Shown in pieces: positions 43,916 to 56,040 of a stretch of DNA of 64,000 nt. The notes under the pieces were generated by a model, which worked only from the letters and a program-made list of their open reading frames with translations, had not been told where the DNA came from and ran no database searches. This DNA is from Acheta domesticus (lineage: Eukaryota; Arthropoda; Insecta; Orthoptera; Gryllidae). The position numbers and the translations under genes were made by a program. Position 1 is the first letter of the stretch, and each line of letters opens with the position of its first letter. The DNA is taken from positions 78,215,081 through 78,279,080 of the forward strand of contig JAHLJT010008756.1 of the NCBI GenBank assembly GCA_031308135.1, read 5' to 3'.

Positions 43916-45400
43916 CCCATGGTTATGATGAAGTACAACCCGCAGTCATAATCTTAACGCATATGCCGATGGTTGCTTTTTTCTTCTTCGAGGTAGTAGT
44001 TTGTCAAATAGCCACTCTTCAGGAAAACCCTTCGAATCATGAACCCCTTCTAGCAACCCTCTGTTACTTTTACAAGCCGACAACTCACAGACCGAGAGAG
44101 TCGGCACAGAAGGGGCTATATTCCCTCAGGCGCGTGCGTGCTAGACTTATGGCCACCATTTCTCTCAGCTATTATTTTTCAAACCGCGCTAAAGGTCTTT
44201 AGCCTCGGGCAACGCGTGTTGGCAAGGGTCGATAGAACGTTTGATCAGATACAAGGCGCTCTTTGTTTTCGTCACAGCTGTGAGAAGTGGCAAGTCGTCG
44301 TGCAAAACTGAGAAATGTCCACATTGTCGGCAATGTTCAACGTCACTGACCAACGGCAAAGCAAACGACGAATCTAATAACAGATTCTCGGTTCAGGTGT
44401 CCACGAAGTTATGATTTATTTCGATGATTAATTCTTGTAACAATATCAGTTGGAGTCATTGATCCTTATAAACTGATGAACAGTATAATTGCATTATAGT
44501 AAAGTCAAAATCGGAGGGAAGTTTTGAAAATTGAGAAATAATGAAACGTAAAAATCTAGACAAGTGAATGAGTAGTTTCAATGTTTCTTTATGCATTAAT
44601 AAGAATTGTAATTAATGGCAAGGCAAAGATGGGACAATATGCAAAACTGCGTACTACTGTACCTCTTCTATAATCGTATGAAGAGGTCTCTTGCGTGTAT
44701 AATGCTTACAATACACTGATGCCTACTGTGCACTGAATAAGTACTCTGTATAATATTATTCAAGAAGATTTACGATATCGCTTCCAATATTTGTTCGGAA
44801 TACGTAAGTAATCTACTATTCTCCCATTCACATAATCGTTACCTTTGTCTGAAAAGGTTCATTTCATGAATTTCTTACTAATGCATGGAGTTAAATTTAT
44901 TTTATAAACTACATGTGTCTCTTATTGTTGGCATTTGCTGTGCTTTAAAAAAAGTTAACTGTAAATGAGCTTTCCATTTTTGCTTTCAAAACAAACAAGG
45001 AAAATGCGTTATCAAACGTTAATGAAATAACATTGTGACTAAAGAAAAAGTTCAACGACTGTTTTTATCGTTTAACTATTCTTCACAGGAAAGGTCAAAA
45101 TACTTATCTTTCAACAAAACTTAAATACTTGCGAAAGAAAAAACAAAAGACAAAGGTCATGTAATTTGAAAGTTACATTAAAGTCGAGATCAGATTTTAA
45201 AGAAACATACCAGTGAGTTGTCACGTGATGATAGATGATGTAAATGATAGGTTGGGTAAAACAAATTCGTAAAAATTCGAGTGAAACAAAATAAGTTTGG
45301 ATGAGATTTAAATATCAATTTACAGAAAAGCCAATTTAAATATCTTATGAGCTACTGTACTAAAAAACAATTTTAAAGCGTTGTAGAGAGAAAACGAAAC
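43916..45400. other. Non-coding spacer
   Basis: AT-rich. Frames reach at most 79 codons, none recognisable. Confidence 0.5.
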
Positions 45401-45490
45401 ACTTACCATACGTTGATCATGATACATGCATTTTCAAGTAATCTGCCAAAATGACTTACCTGAAAAAATAAAAAAGAATACATGTTATTA
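45401..45490 (-). promoter_or_regulatory. Candidate recursive splice site (ratchet point) with downstream donor
   Basis: On the minus strand a branch-point-like TAATAAC is followed by the pyrimidine tract TTCTTTTTTATTTTTTCAG, ending at 45460. GTAAGT then follows with no intervening base (45459-45454). A juxtaposed acceptor and donor of this form is the ratchet-point signature of recursive splicing in long insect introns. A second strong donor, ATG/GTAAGTGTTT, lies 53 nt downstream (exon end 45407). So the site can be read as a zero-nucleotide exon or as a 53-nt exon. This implies minus-strand transcription through the region. No partner exons are identified here. Confidence 0.55.
45407..45459 (-). 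CDS. Possible 53-nt exon beginning with GTAAGT
   Basis: The segment is bounded by a very strong acceptor (pyrimidine tract + CAG) and a strong donor (GTAAGTG). In the first frame it is open for 17 codons plus two bases and reads VSHFGRLLENACIMINV; the other two frames contain stops. Exons that start with a regenerated donor are known in insects, for example the Ubx microexons, which are removed by recursive splicing. I do not recognise the peptide. It may equally be a non-coding recursive-splice exon that is normally skipped. Confidence 0.3.
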
Positions 45491-46468
45491 TGAATAAAAA
45501 ATACAACTTTAATACACGAGAAATAAAATAGAAGTTAGAAAAATACTCTAATTCTTAAATTGCGAAACAGTTTCAATAAAGATATAAATGTAGCAAAATT
45601 ACATTTCTGATACGTACTAGAGCAATTAAAAACTCATCATCTTACATTTTTTAGGTTACTGGTTTCTTCGGAAAGAGTGTGCGAGTTATTAATTCAGAAA
45701 ACATTAATCACGTCCGCGAGTTTTGTCACAATTTTGTAACTCTCGAATGTTTGTGCTTGTTTACCCAGCTCGATCGTTACTTCGAAAGAATGAACGAAAA
45801 CACTTTCGACTTGAGTTCGTTTTCAAAAGTATCACTGTGAGTATAACTTAATCGTGTAATAACATAAAAAAATAGTATAGAAAAAACCTCATCTAAAAAT
45901 TGCCTTGTTAACGTTAATGGCCTTCATGTTCGGGAGCGTACGGCTTAATCGAAACGCTGTGTAAACGTAGACGCGGCGGAGTCGGCGCAGGAGCGACAGA
46001 TGTCCGATGGGCTCGCGGGCGTCTGGCACGTTGCCCTGGCGCGCACGCCACGCTGCGCTTCCTACTAGCTTGCTCCCCACACCACTCCCCGCGCCCTCGC
46101 CCCTCCGGCCCCTCCTGGGCCCACGGGGGCAACGGCTGCCAACGCCACAACTCCGCGCGCCGTCATATCTCCCGACCCGATGCCACACGCTTTTGCGGAA
46201 CGAGGAAGGTTCAACTTGCGCAGAAATACTGTGAAATCGATTTATGGAAACCTCAAGGGGGAGTTAGAAACTTTTCTAAAGTAAATGTTCAATGTGTGTC
46301 AATACATGAAGAAAAATATCAATGTGTACAAAAACATCAACTGTAATACAGATTTCATTTTCGTTCGAAGCAATAATGAGTCATGTTTACAAACATATCG
46401 TAGATGCCGTGATGCATGTGGAGGCATCCGTCTCTGATCGATCGTTTTCAGGGGTTTCTCTGATCAAC
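45491..46468. other. Spacer with GC-rich block
   Basis: AT-rich to 45900. Then a GC-rich patch (45960-46190) carries overlapping unassigned frames of 75-99 codons on both strands, followed by AT-rich sequence. No gene can be supported. Confidence 0.45.
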
Positions 46469-46770
46469 GCGATCTTTCCTTTCTTTTTCTTGTCGTATCC
46501 TACTCCTTACACACATACACACTTACATGCACACCAAACATGCCGGGAAACCGATCGGGAGCTTAGGGCTTGTCCCGACTGGGGCGGTGCCCCGCTAGTG
46601 CGAGTACCTGGTTGGAGAAAATCTCGCTAGCAAACGGTACGCCGGCGCTGAATCTCGTCGTCTAGCGGGGAAACACCACCGTCACCTTCCGAGAAAATAC
46701 ATGCACTACGCTTGAACATGAAGCTTAGCAGTTGATGCGCCCGGGATCACTAACAATCAATGAATCAATC
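46469..46770 (+). mobile_element. SINE family A copy 9 (5'-truncated)
   Basis: Plus orientation. It begins mid-body at GCGATCTTTCC, runs through ATGCCGGGAAACCGATCGGG and GGAGAAAATC, and ends at the tail CCGGGATCACTAACAATCAATG with further AATCA units. Truncation at the promoter-bearing end and a simple-repeat tail are typical of retroposed SINEs and fix the family's polarity. Confidence 0.85.
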
Positions 46771-49700
46771 GGGTGCATCGGATGAATTGATGTCGCCTCC
46801 CTTTAAAATAAACCTATGGACTTCATTTCCATTAACATTGTCAAATAAATCTACGGACTTCAACGACCACGCCGTAGATGCTCGCATCCTCATGGCGTAT
46901 GTCTTGGCCTCGCACGAATTTGTGGTCTCAACAAAGTATATTTTAATTCCATCGCTGTATCAAGGTTGGTTTCACGATGTCTCGCATCTGAGTGGCTGAT
47001 GCAGGATCATAATCTGTTGCTCCTTCTCCACCGTGTGCAACGCGAGGCAAACGACAATGAAAGACACACGAACTGTAATTTTCCAAGGATATGGAGTCTG
47101 GCTTTGTTGGAGGGCCGTAGATTAACAGGAAGATAAGTTTGATAAAACGCTTCTCATTTAATACATGGACCGCTACCTGCTCGTTGTTACAATCGCGATG
47201 GAACATCGAACGAAACCGCAGACGTGATCATCGAGAGATTACTTTCGTATTTTGTGTTTGCTATTACTTTCAACTACTTCAGAACACTGGTTGGCCCCGG
47301 AATATTAACCGCATCTCAAACTTTCTCTCCATTCTTAGCCTTGAAGACTAATAATTCTATTGTTATTGTTTATAAATATGTGTGTGACGATATTCACACA
47401 TTTTAACAACTTTATTTTATTATTGAGCCTTTAACTCATTTTCCGAAAGACTGATACTATTTTCTTCAAAAGCGACTCAAATACGCTCCATGTTTTTATA
47501 CCTCCACAAAACAGTCGCAGCTATTTCATCCATAATATAGGTAACTTGAATATATATTTTCATTAAATATGCATACAGCTCCATGCCTCAATTTATTTAA
47601 ATATTATCGTAAAAATAATTTATATTTTTCTATTACATATTGTAATAAATGATTTGTTGGTAATATAAAACGAGCATCTGTCCAATTGAATAATTCTATT
47701 TTAGATGCATTGACTTATAGAGTTATGTTCACTTTTCTCTTGTCTTAATTTCCTTCAACATTGGTTTCATCCTTTCAAAAACTAATGATCATAGTGGTTA
47801 AATTCCTCCCTTATTTTCTGTTTCGAATACACCGCCACTGTCATTTGACTCATCTACTTGTATTTACTTCTTTCCATTTCTTTTTCTTGCGTCCTTTACG
47901 AAGAAAACTAATTTCCGTACAATATACTCAGTCCTTAATCTAAAATTGAAGGTTCTGATCCATTAAGTTGTGAACAATTGTCTGAATATTTTAGAGAGAT
48001 CGCTTTTGCAAGATAGTTTCCGAAAACATCTGTTACTTTTTTGGAGGGGAATTGGTACCTTTTTGACAGGAAAATAATTACGAACTGCACGAATATTAGT
48101 GAGACAAAAACACAACAAACAAATTATCTGTGTTTTATAATATTTGATAATCATTTGATGTAATGCAAAAAACTGTAGTTAATCATGTTATAAAAATAGT
48201 AAATACACTAACATTTACTTAAACTGTAATCACTTAGCGGGAAATGAGATAAAAACGTTGGTGCATTGCGAAGTTATCCCGTTACATTTTGGGCAAGTAG
48301 CCGCGACGTGAATGCGCGCAGGGTAACCTGGAGTGTGCAAACAATTATCCGTTTTACCGAGTCATTTCCATTCACAGCATGAAAGTGGCAGCCCATTACG
48401 TTATTAGTGTAATTATGAATCTGAAACAACCCGTCGAGATAAACCTACATTCATTATTCATCAGTCGGAGGCGTAATCGTTCCATCAAGCACGAGAAACC
48501 GACTCTGTGCTCAAGTGCTTAAGCCTATATCGGATTCTGTAATGGAAATAAAATACAAAGAATTCTCATCCCCAATAGCATTAACGCACCCAGTGAGCTC
48601 TGTTCAACTCATTTGCTCTATTAATTTTTTAATATAAAATATTAACAATAATTAGCAAATGAAGGGACGAGAAGGAATGCAGAATGGCTTGGGAAGTTCT
48701 AATGAATGTTCGAAAGATAAGATTTCAATGTTATGAGAGAAAATTAATTATGTATTTCTTTCAAGAGAAAATAAGACTGAGATACCCTCGAATATTGAAG
48801 ACAATTGTACCTGAAGTATAAGTAACCTCAAGCATGGTAGCTTTTCAAAATTATGAGGAAACCATTGTCTTACAATTTATATAATTTTCTAAAATTTCTT
48901 ATTATTTTGATATTTCGATATTTTAATGTAGGCAAAACTGAGACGAAAGAATTTAATCGTCACAGGCATTTTAATTCGTCTTATCCATGTAACACACAGG
49001 TAGAACTGTTTTTCACCGTACACTATTATCATAATTTAAATGCAATATGAATGACATTAATAAGATCATTGGTTATTTAATTTAATTATGAAGAACGTTT
49101 TAATAGTACTACATTATTATAGTAAGCATCGGCTGTCGTTTTATCACAAAGTACCGTAAGGTCTCAAAGGTCTAATAGTAAATTCATTTGCCAGTATGTT
49201 AACTATATTAATTTGCCAGTATATTTGCCAGTATGTTAACTATTTTATACGTTGTAAAACAGTTTGTAAACGCAGCTGATATAATAAATACAACGTAATC
49301 AGGGCGTATTCCATGGAACTTACATTTCAACGCATTTAACGAATACTTGGAATATTCTGGTCTGGAAACGCTTCGGCTCCCACAAATGCATTTTCCAAAT
49401 CAACATTCCCTATCTTTATAAAAACATTCCGTGGGTACATAAAGGAATGTTTTCAATGCTGTATAGGGAAAAAGAAAGAAACGGAGTCTGTGTGATCACA
49501 CTTCACATCGCCTCAGTTCCCTTTTTGATTAATTTTTCATCGTATCTCGAATTCCCATTGTCTGGCGTCTCTTTTATGTTGTAGCACATTGAACTCGAAT
49601 GACTAGTGAGAGAATCGAAATGCTCGATGTCTATTCTGTTCCCTTCAAAGCTATTCAACTGTTCGTGGAGGTTCTGAGAAAATGAGTCGGACATGCTTGA

Positions 49701-51069
49701 TCAAATATACAATGCCGTTCTTAAATTTGGTTTGTTCAATGCGTAAAAGTGATTGTGATTTAAAGTGCGAAATATCGTAACATACTCTCGATTGGCAAAC
49801 AAGTATGCTTTATTTACAGTCATTCAGGTAGAATTCAAGGTCTTGCATTTTCAGTGCTTTTATACTTTATAAAATGCATGTTCTACTATACTTTGCTTTA
49901 AGAACCTTTTCGCATCAAAATATATTAACTTTAAAATAAGACAAGTCCAAAATTTGTGATATGTGAAACTGCAACACCTGATCGTACAATTCCAAAACAT
50001 CAACAATCTGAACGTGGAATACTAGCTCGTGATATACATTCACGCGTAATACCCAAACATATAATTTCTCATCAGCATTAATCACAATGCAAAACGCAAT
50101 TGGATGAGTCTTTCCACCTCATATTGGGGCTGCAGCGTTCACGTTTCCGTCACTGGCATCGTCACCACCGTCGCCGTCACCGTCACCCGAGCTCCATCGA
50201 TGCTGGCTGGCAACATCCAAAGGTCACGCAAAGGTCTGTGGACGCGTCTATTGTGGATGGGGCGGCGGTGGCGGCGTCGCGTTACCTTGGGCGAAGCGAC
50301 CCTAACCCAGGCAGATTTTAGTTGACGTAACAAGGTCAGAGAGTATTAAAAATAAATCGAGGGATCGTCGAAGAAATTACTTGTGGCTCGTAGTCCTTTG
50401 GGATATCTCATGTTTTCTCCCCCAGGGAAAGTTCGAGAAGTTTCCGTTGTGAAATGTTTTGAACGTTCGGCGCAACATAAAAGATAACAATGTTTTAGGT
50501 TCTTCAAGGGAACAAAATATATAAGGCATGAAATATTACACGTTTAACAGTCTAATATGTACATCATATTGAATGTATTAATGGTTTAAGATGTGTATAC
50601 AGGTGTGTATAATGGTTTAGGATGTGTAACAGGTTATACACAGAGTGCGATACAAATGTAATGACGATTCTTTGAATTATTTCGTAGATTTATTTCGTAA
50701 CCAATTATTTTATAGAAAAAAAGATGTAAGATAAATTGTGATTTCATTATAAACATATCCGTAATCATTGTTTAAACGATTTTATATTGAAGCTAACATA
50801 ATTTTGTGCAAGTTATGAGCAATGGTAGGAAAGACATATGAGAGACCTGATTTTCTTGAAATATTGCCTATGAAACGAAAGACGCGCCCTAAACCGGGAG
50901 CTTATTTAGTAGGTTAAGCGGGACATTTCTAAGTTAGTAAAGCGCGAACAAAAGCAAGAAATGTAACTGCATTCGCATTTAAATATTTTAAATATAACAA
51001 ATAAGCATTTAATAACGAATAAAAACTTAATTGTGAAATATTCACATATTATATTTATTTATAAAAGTT
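46771..51069. other. Long AT-rich spacer
   Basis: No gene recognised over 4.3 kb. Points seen: two similar ATAAACCTATGGACTTCA and ATAAATCTACGGACTTCA units near 46807 and 46845, a small TTTGCCAGTAT tandem (49189-49240), a GTGTATAATGGTTTAGGATG-type tandem (50582-50642), and a moderately GC-rich patch at 48280-48520 with TAATTATGAAT. Confidence 0.45.
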
Positions 51070-51380
51070 TGTCAATGTTCAGCTGGTCGGAGGCTACTTC
51101 AGGCTAGACAATTTTCGCCCACAGATGGCGCTCAAAAACGGCACGCAATATTTCTATAGACCGTAAGGATGGTTAGCAGCCGGTCGCAACTTGCGTGCAA
51201 TAAAATTGCTCAGAAGAGTATTTAAGCACAGCGACAGTCTGCAACAGCAAAATTAAGTGCAAAGACCCAGGCGGTAGTGGGAGAACCACAAAAGTGTATC
51301 AATAAAACTTGTGGCTGTAAAATGTTGTCCGTAGATTCTCACTTGGTCTCATTGCCCAGCGAATTGTTATCTCCTATGTA
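51070..51380 (+). mobile_element. Possible solo LTR or promoter-terminator unit
   Basis: Within 90 bp there is a TATA-like TATTTAAG (51219-51226), an initiator-like ACAGTC near 51235, and an AATAAA (51301-51306) followed by a TG-rich downstream stretch. This compact order is that of the U3-R-U5 part of an LTR retrotransposon. No TG...CA boundaries, target duplication, primer-binding site or second LTR could be fixed. CACAGATGGCGCTC at about 51120 resembles an insect CTCF-type core. Confidence 0.3.
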
Positions 51381-54369
51381 CTTGCGCTGGTGTACCGCTC
51401 CAAATGAAAAGTAGTTTCACTTCCAGGTCACGAGCTGGAAGGAGAGGAAGAGGAAACTGTTATTCAACCGGAATCTTCAATACCAACAATTTAAGTTATA
51501 TGAAGCTCCTGATTGTATGACAATGTCCCTATCTCCTTCGAGATCGTGATTTTGAAGGGACACTACATTTAAATCGGAGTATACTGTGACGAGCTGAAAA
51601 TAATTTTCTCAATAAGAATTAGTGTATCACGTCTTATTGTGTCATTTTCATTCTAATGTCATATTTTTCATTGTATTCTTAAACTGCAACTATCATATAC
51701 ACGATCATTGTAAAATATTCAAAAGATATACAAATCGTTGTTTTTCAATTACATTTTTCATAAGCAATTTTACCAAATATAATGATTGTTTTACAAGTCT
51801 CTATATTTTTCATTTTGAAATATTTTCTTAAACACGTAGGTTTAACCCGTAGATAACCTGTTCGGTTATCATCCCATAAAATCTATTAAAATTGGCTTGT
51901 GATGTTTTGTGCGCATTATGCAATTCATCAAGCAGCTTGGAAAGCAACAATTCTCAGAGATGTAAAAGATAATATTTTGTAACATGTTAGTTCCTTCTCA
52001 TTGCAAATTCATTGTGACTCTTCAATGTAGAAATATCATGATGTGTTTTTGCGTAGAATACTAAAAGTACAATAAATGTTGATTTATAAGATTTACTACA
52101 AAGTATTTAATTTATTTAATAGTTATTTATATAACATGGGGTTTAAGTAGAGCTTCATTCTCGAGAGACATAATTCCCCGAGTGAATAAAGCTCAGATAA
52201 ACACCTCGTCATATACAAAACTTCATTTTTAAATAATATTTCTTCGCGTGCACACTTATGCCACGAAGGACGAAGCATTACAGTAGACGGCGTTTATCCC
52301 TGCCGCGGTTATCCCTCAGGCAGTTATCCCACTTTAGGTGGCTATTATTGCAGCTGGTTTGCATTCTGCGTGGAAGAATGGAGACATTTTTAATGAGACA
52401 AACGATACATATCATATTGATTCTTAAGATAAAGATCTATAAATTTCTAACGATTTCAAGAAAGAAGCGCAATGTGATGTTTGAAAATTATTCTCTGAAA
52501 AATCTAGGCATAACTAAAATAAAGAGAACGAATGTTTTTGCAAATGGAGAAATGTCAGGAAAGTAAGAAAAGTTACAGAAGAACTTGTACTTGCGCATTT
52601 TAACAAGAAATCAAAACCACACATGTTTTCATGTTTTGGAGATATTTTGCAATGGTGATGGCACCGTCATGTGCCAAAGAAAATGTTGATATCTCTAAGT
52701 AAAAATTGTTGATGATACGTGTTTAAAGGATTTAATTGATATTGATATTTTAAGATATTGTAAATTGATTGGATTTTTGAAGAGACTTGAAAATGCTTCT
52801 AGCCCGATAACTAAGACTTTTACAAAGCTTGAATTTTACAGATTTGTGAAAGAAGCTTGTGGCAATCAGTATTTATTATTGAAGTTTAGATTTAAACTTA
52901 TGTATATGTATGTCCTTAGATTTACGGTAAATCGAAACTCTCTTTCTCTTCGCCAACCGAATTCCTGGAGGAATAAAAACACATTTTAACCTAGGAAAAA
53001 GTGTGATTACAGCCGTACTTTCATCATGTTTAAAAATAAAGTATTTTATTAAACTATTTAAAGTGATATTATAAGGTTCAGTATCAAAGCAAGAACATTC
53101 TTTAATGTGATCAAAGAAAACATAAGATTATTCCAAAATGAAAACTTTTTGATACAAATATGGTCTAATTTTTAAATGATATAAAGGAAAAATATTTGTT
53201 GATCAAGAGTGTACTAAATATCGTGAATACAATTGAGCCTGGACATATTTTCGGTAGATTATTACCAACACGTATTACCAGCGAATTAAAATATTTTATC
53301 GAGTTTTATTTTATATTTAACGACAGGATTATAAGCTATTTATTACAGTAAACAAACCATTAACAATTATTAGATTATTCTCTTTCACGCCCGCGGATAC
53401 TACATGAATTTATAATTTGTGGCGAGCAACTATCACCAACAACGACTGATCACCACACTTCACTCTAACATGATACTTAATATAGTCGGTTGCGACTAAA
53501 ATTTCATTTAAACCTGTCAGAACGCACCAACGACAAAGCAAAGCGAGAAATTAAGAGCTCTAGAATAGGTATCCGTCGATTCGTCAATACATAAGCACCG
53601 TCCTGCACTCGCAATTCATGAATCATATCAATAATGAATGTGATGGAGCACAACTCTCACGTGTATCAACGAAGTCCTTTCACCCCCACCCCCGTTGGAA
53701 GGGTTTGTCCATAGATGCAAACGCGATTTCAGAAAATTGAATTGTGAACGGTCAATAATAGTGTTTCTCTTTAATGAGTTCGTTAACACGCTTCTCGAAC
53801 AACAAACAAGCCACTGGAGCGTTATACACGACCGTTAAGCGCGCCACAAAACTTCAATTAGTCGCCTGTGAAGTCTTCAGCAATCGGGTGATGTCGCCGC
53901 CGAAGAGGATTCTTTGAAAAAGTGCGTTAAAAAAAGGCCTGCTGTGTTTCAGATTGTGCGTTACAATGAGTGCCCTCTATTGATCCAGAAGGATAAATGA
54001 GAAATGTATGAAGGCTTCAATGCATCATTATTGCAGCGAGTTCTTTATGGATATCGACCAGCAGAGTTGCGTTTCGCATTAATTAAAATAGCAGCTTGCG
54101 ATAAGTGGATTGGCCTGGGCTTGTGTGCAGAAAGGAAGAGAAGTAGGCGGTAGTGAGGGTGAGAGTAGATCATTAAGAGAGATGAGACTCTAGTAGGATA
54201 AAGTCAGAGAAGAGGATAGAAGGGGATAATACTGAAGCAGAAATTATATAAATGTAATGAAGGCCAGTGGTGACTCTTGGATGCTCTTACGGCAGTTCAC
54301 AAAAGCTACTAAAGTCTACAATTGTGAGTATTTATATTATGATTTTGACGTGACGTCTTACAACTTTGC
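51381..54369. other. AT-rich spacer
   Basis: No gene. A triple GGTTATCCCT/CAGTTATCCC motif occurs at 52290-52331. The part from 53370 to 53950 is less AT-rich and lacks recognisable repeats. Confidence 0.45.
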
Positions 54370-55399
54370 TGCTATGATAAACTAGTGGTGCTCCAATTAG
54401 CACATACTTTCCCACATTATTTCTAAATTTGCAATTTTCGAAAATGCAGAGTTCAACGAAAAACTGCCCCATTCTTCTAAGCGTACTTTCTTCTATCGGT
54501 AGAAAAAGTTTGAAGAAGCAGATTTTCAGCGGTTTTTGGTAATTTTGTAAGGAATGTCATAAATTTCAGACACAAAATAAGCAAAGTCTACTCGTTTTTC
54601 GAAAAAATTGTACATGCCTTTCTTCAAAGAGCTGATTTTTTACAAAAGGTTTTGTCTAAGGTAAAATAAACCACCTTCAATTTTGTAGTTTTGAAATGTT
54701 ATCATTTTTACATATCATTTTTACATTTTATCATCGGAGAGTTTGCCGAAATTGAGACTAGTACCATATTTTTTATTGTCTCTTAGTACATACGAAAAGA
54801 AAATTTAAAGAAAAATATTTGGTGACGTTTTAGAGAAAAAAATGAAAATTGCTTATATTTATCACAAAATTACAGGGAAAGTGCTCGTAGTTCCAAAAAA
54901 GTTTAATCTGACCTTATTTAAGAGCTGTCTTTAAGAAGCAGATTGCATTAAAAAATAATATCTATCTTCAAAATTATACGAGTATTTGTAGGGAGGCGTC
55001 AAAAAAGGCACTTTTACTATTCTCTTTCTCTTAAACATTCTTTACGCTATCCAAGAACAAAGTTTAATCAAAACATTTTTAGATATTTTTGAGAAAAGTT
55101 TGGAAATGTTTCTGCGACAATGTAAAGTATCCTCAAAAATTAAAATATCCAATTGAAACACTCCAAGCATCGAGTACGTTCAGATCGATCGAGGAATATG
55201 AAGTTAGGAGAAAATCGGCTGAACGGATTAGGCACTAGCATTGACCACACACCACAGACCATTGAGACAGATGGAGGGACAGAGGACAGACGGACGGACA
55301 GAGAGACAGACGGACAGACGGACGGACAGACGGACGGTTGGACGCACGGACAAACGGACGCAGGGACAGATGCGCAGGCAGACGGACAGTAAATTTTGT
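54370..55399 (-). repeat. Dispersed repeat family B, copy 3 (3' part, with GACGGACA expansion)
   Basis: On the minus strand CATGTACAATTTTTTCGAAAA (near 54590-54615) aligns with copy 1 at 14973. The GTCTGTCCGTC run of copy 1 is here expanded to more than 100 bp of GACGGACA-type units (55265-55392). The upstream part of the same element resumes at 55887, beyond a SINE. No coding region. Confidence 0.65.
55265..55392. repeat. GACGGACA/GACAGACG short tandem repeat
   Basis: Imperfect 4- and 8-bp units. It is an internal part of family B expanded in this copy. Frames through it (Thr-Asp-Gly-Gln on plus, Pro-Ser-Val on minus) are artefacts. Confidence 0.9.
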
Positions 55400-55886
55400 G
55401 CATTTTATTTCGTTGGGAGTTGGCGGTGGTCTACCTCGCTGGATGACGAGATCCCTCGACGACCTATCACCGGCTAGCGGGATTTTCCCCAACCGGGTAT
55501 CGCCCACCAGCGGGGACAGCCGGGACAAGCTCTGAGCTCTCTCGGTTTCTCGGTATGTGGGTTAGTGTAGTGCATGTTGAGGTAAGTGTGTAAGTTAGGA
55601 CAAGGAAGAAAAGATAGGACATGGAAGAGGAAGGAAGGATCGCGCGCGGTCCGTGACCCATTTGTTAGGGTACTACTCCGGTATTCGCCTGGTACTGATT
55701 GGAAAAAATCTCTGAAAATTATCGATCAGCCGGCCACTAGAATTCTCCTCCAAATAGCGAATAAATTCGATCTAGATGACAAGCAAATGACGAAAATCCT
55801 GTCACCCTTGGGACTCTAATCTAGGACCTCCCGGGCAGAAGGACTGCAGTAACATCAGCTAATGCCCTGGATCACCTCTCCCGGTA
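55400..55886 (-). mobile_element. SINE family A copy 10, inserted in family B
   Basis: On the minus strand the head starts TACCGGGAGAGGTGATCCAG at 55886. The B-box is decayed (GATTAGAGTCCC). The body runs to about 55400 without the simple tail. Both flanks match successive parts of family B, so this SINE interrupted an existing family B element. Confidence 0.85.
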
Positions 55887-56040
55887 CAGACACCACGTGT
55901 TAAAGGAAGTAATTTACTAATGTATAAAAAGAGGATTTAACCACTCTTTCGTTTCCAGGGCCCGGCAATAAGAGAATAGCTTTCTCTTCTTACGAATAAG
56001 TTGGAGAAAGTAAAATGTGAGACAAACGTTCAGATTCCCG
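55887..56040 (-). repeat. Dispersed repeat family B, copy 3 (5' part)
   Basis: On the minus strand TTTACTTTCTCCAACTTATTC, AAGAGAAAGC and TCTTATTGCCGGGCCC match the start of copies 1 and 2. The stretch ending AACACGTGGTGTCTG at the SINE junction corresponds to AACATGTGGATTTG in copy 1. Confidence 0.65.

Noticed and set aside
43003..43938. Frames of 62-111 codons inside SINE family A copies
   Set aside because: They arise from the SINE body, appear at several copies with different stops and have no conserved protein.
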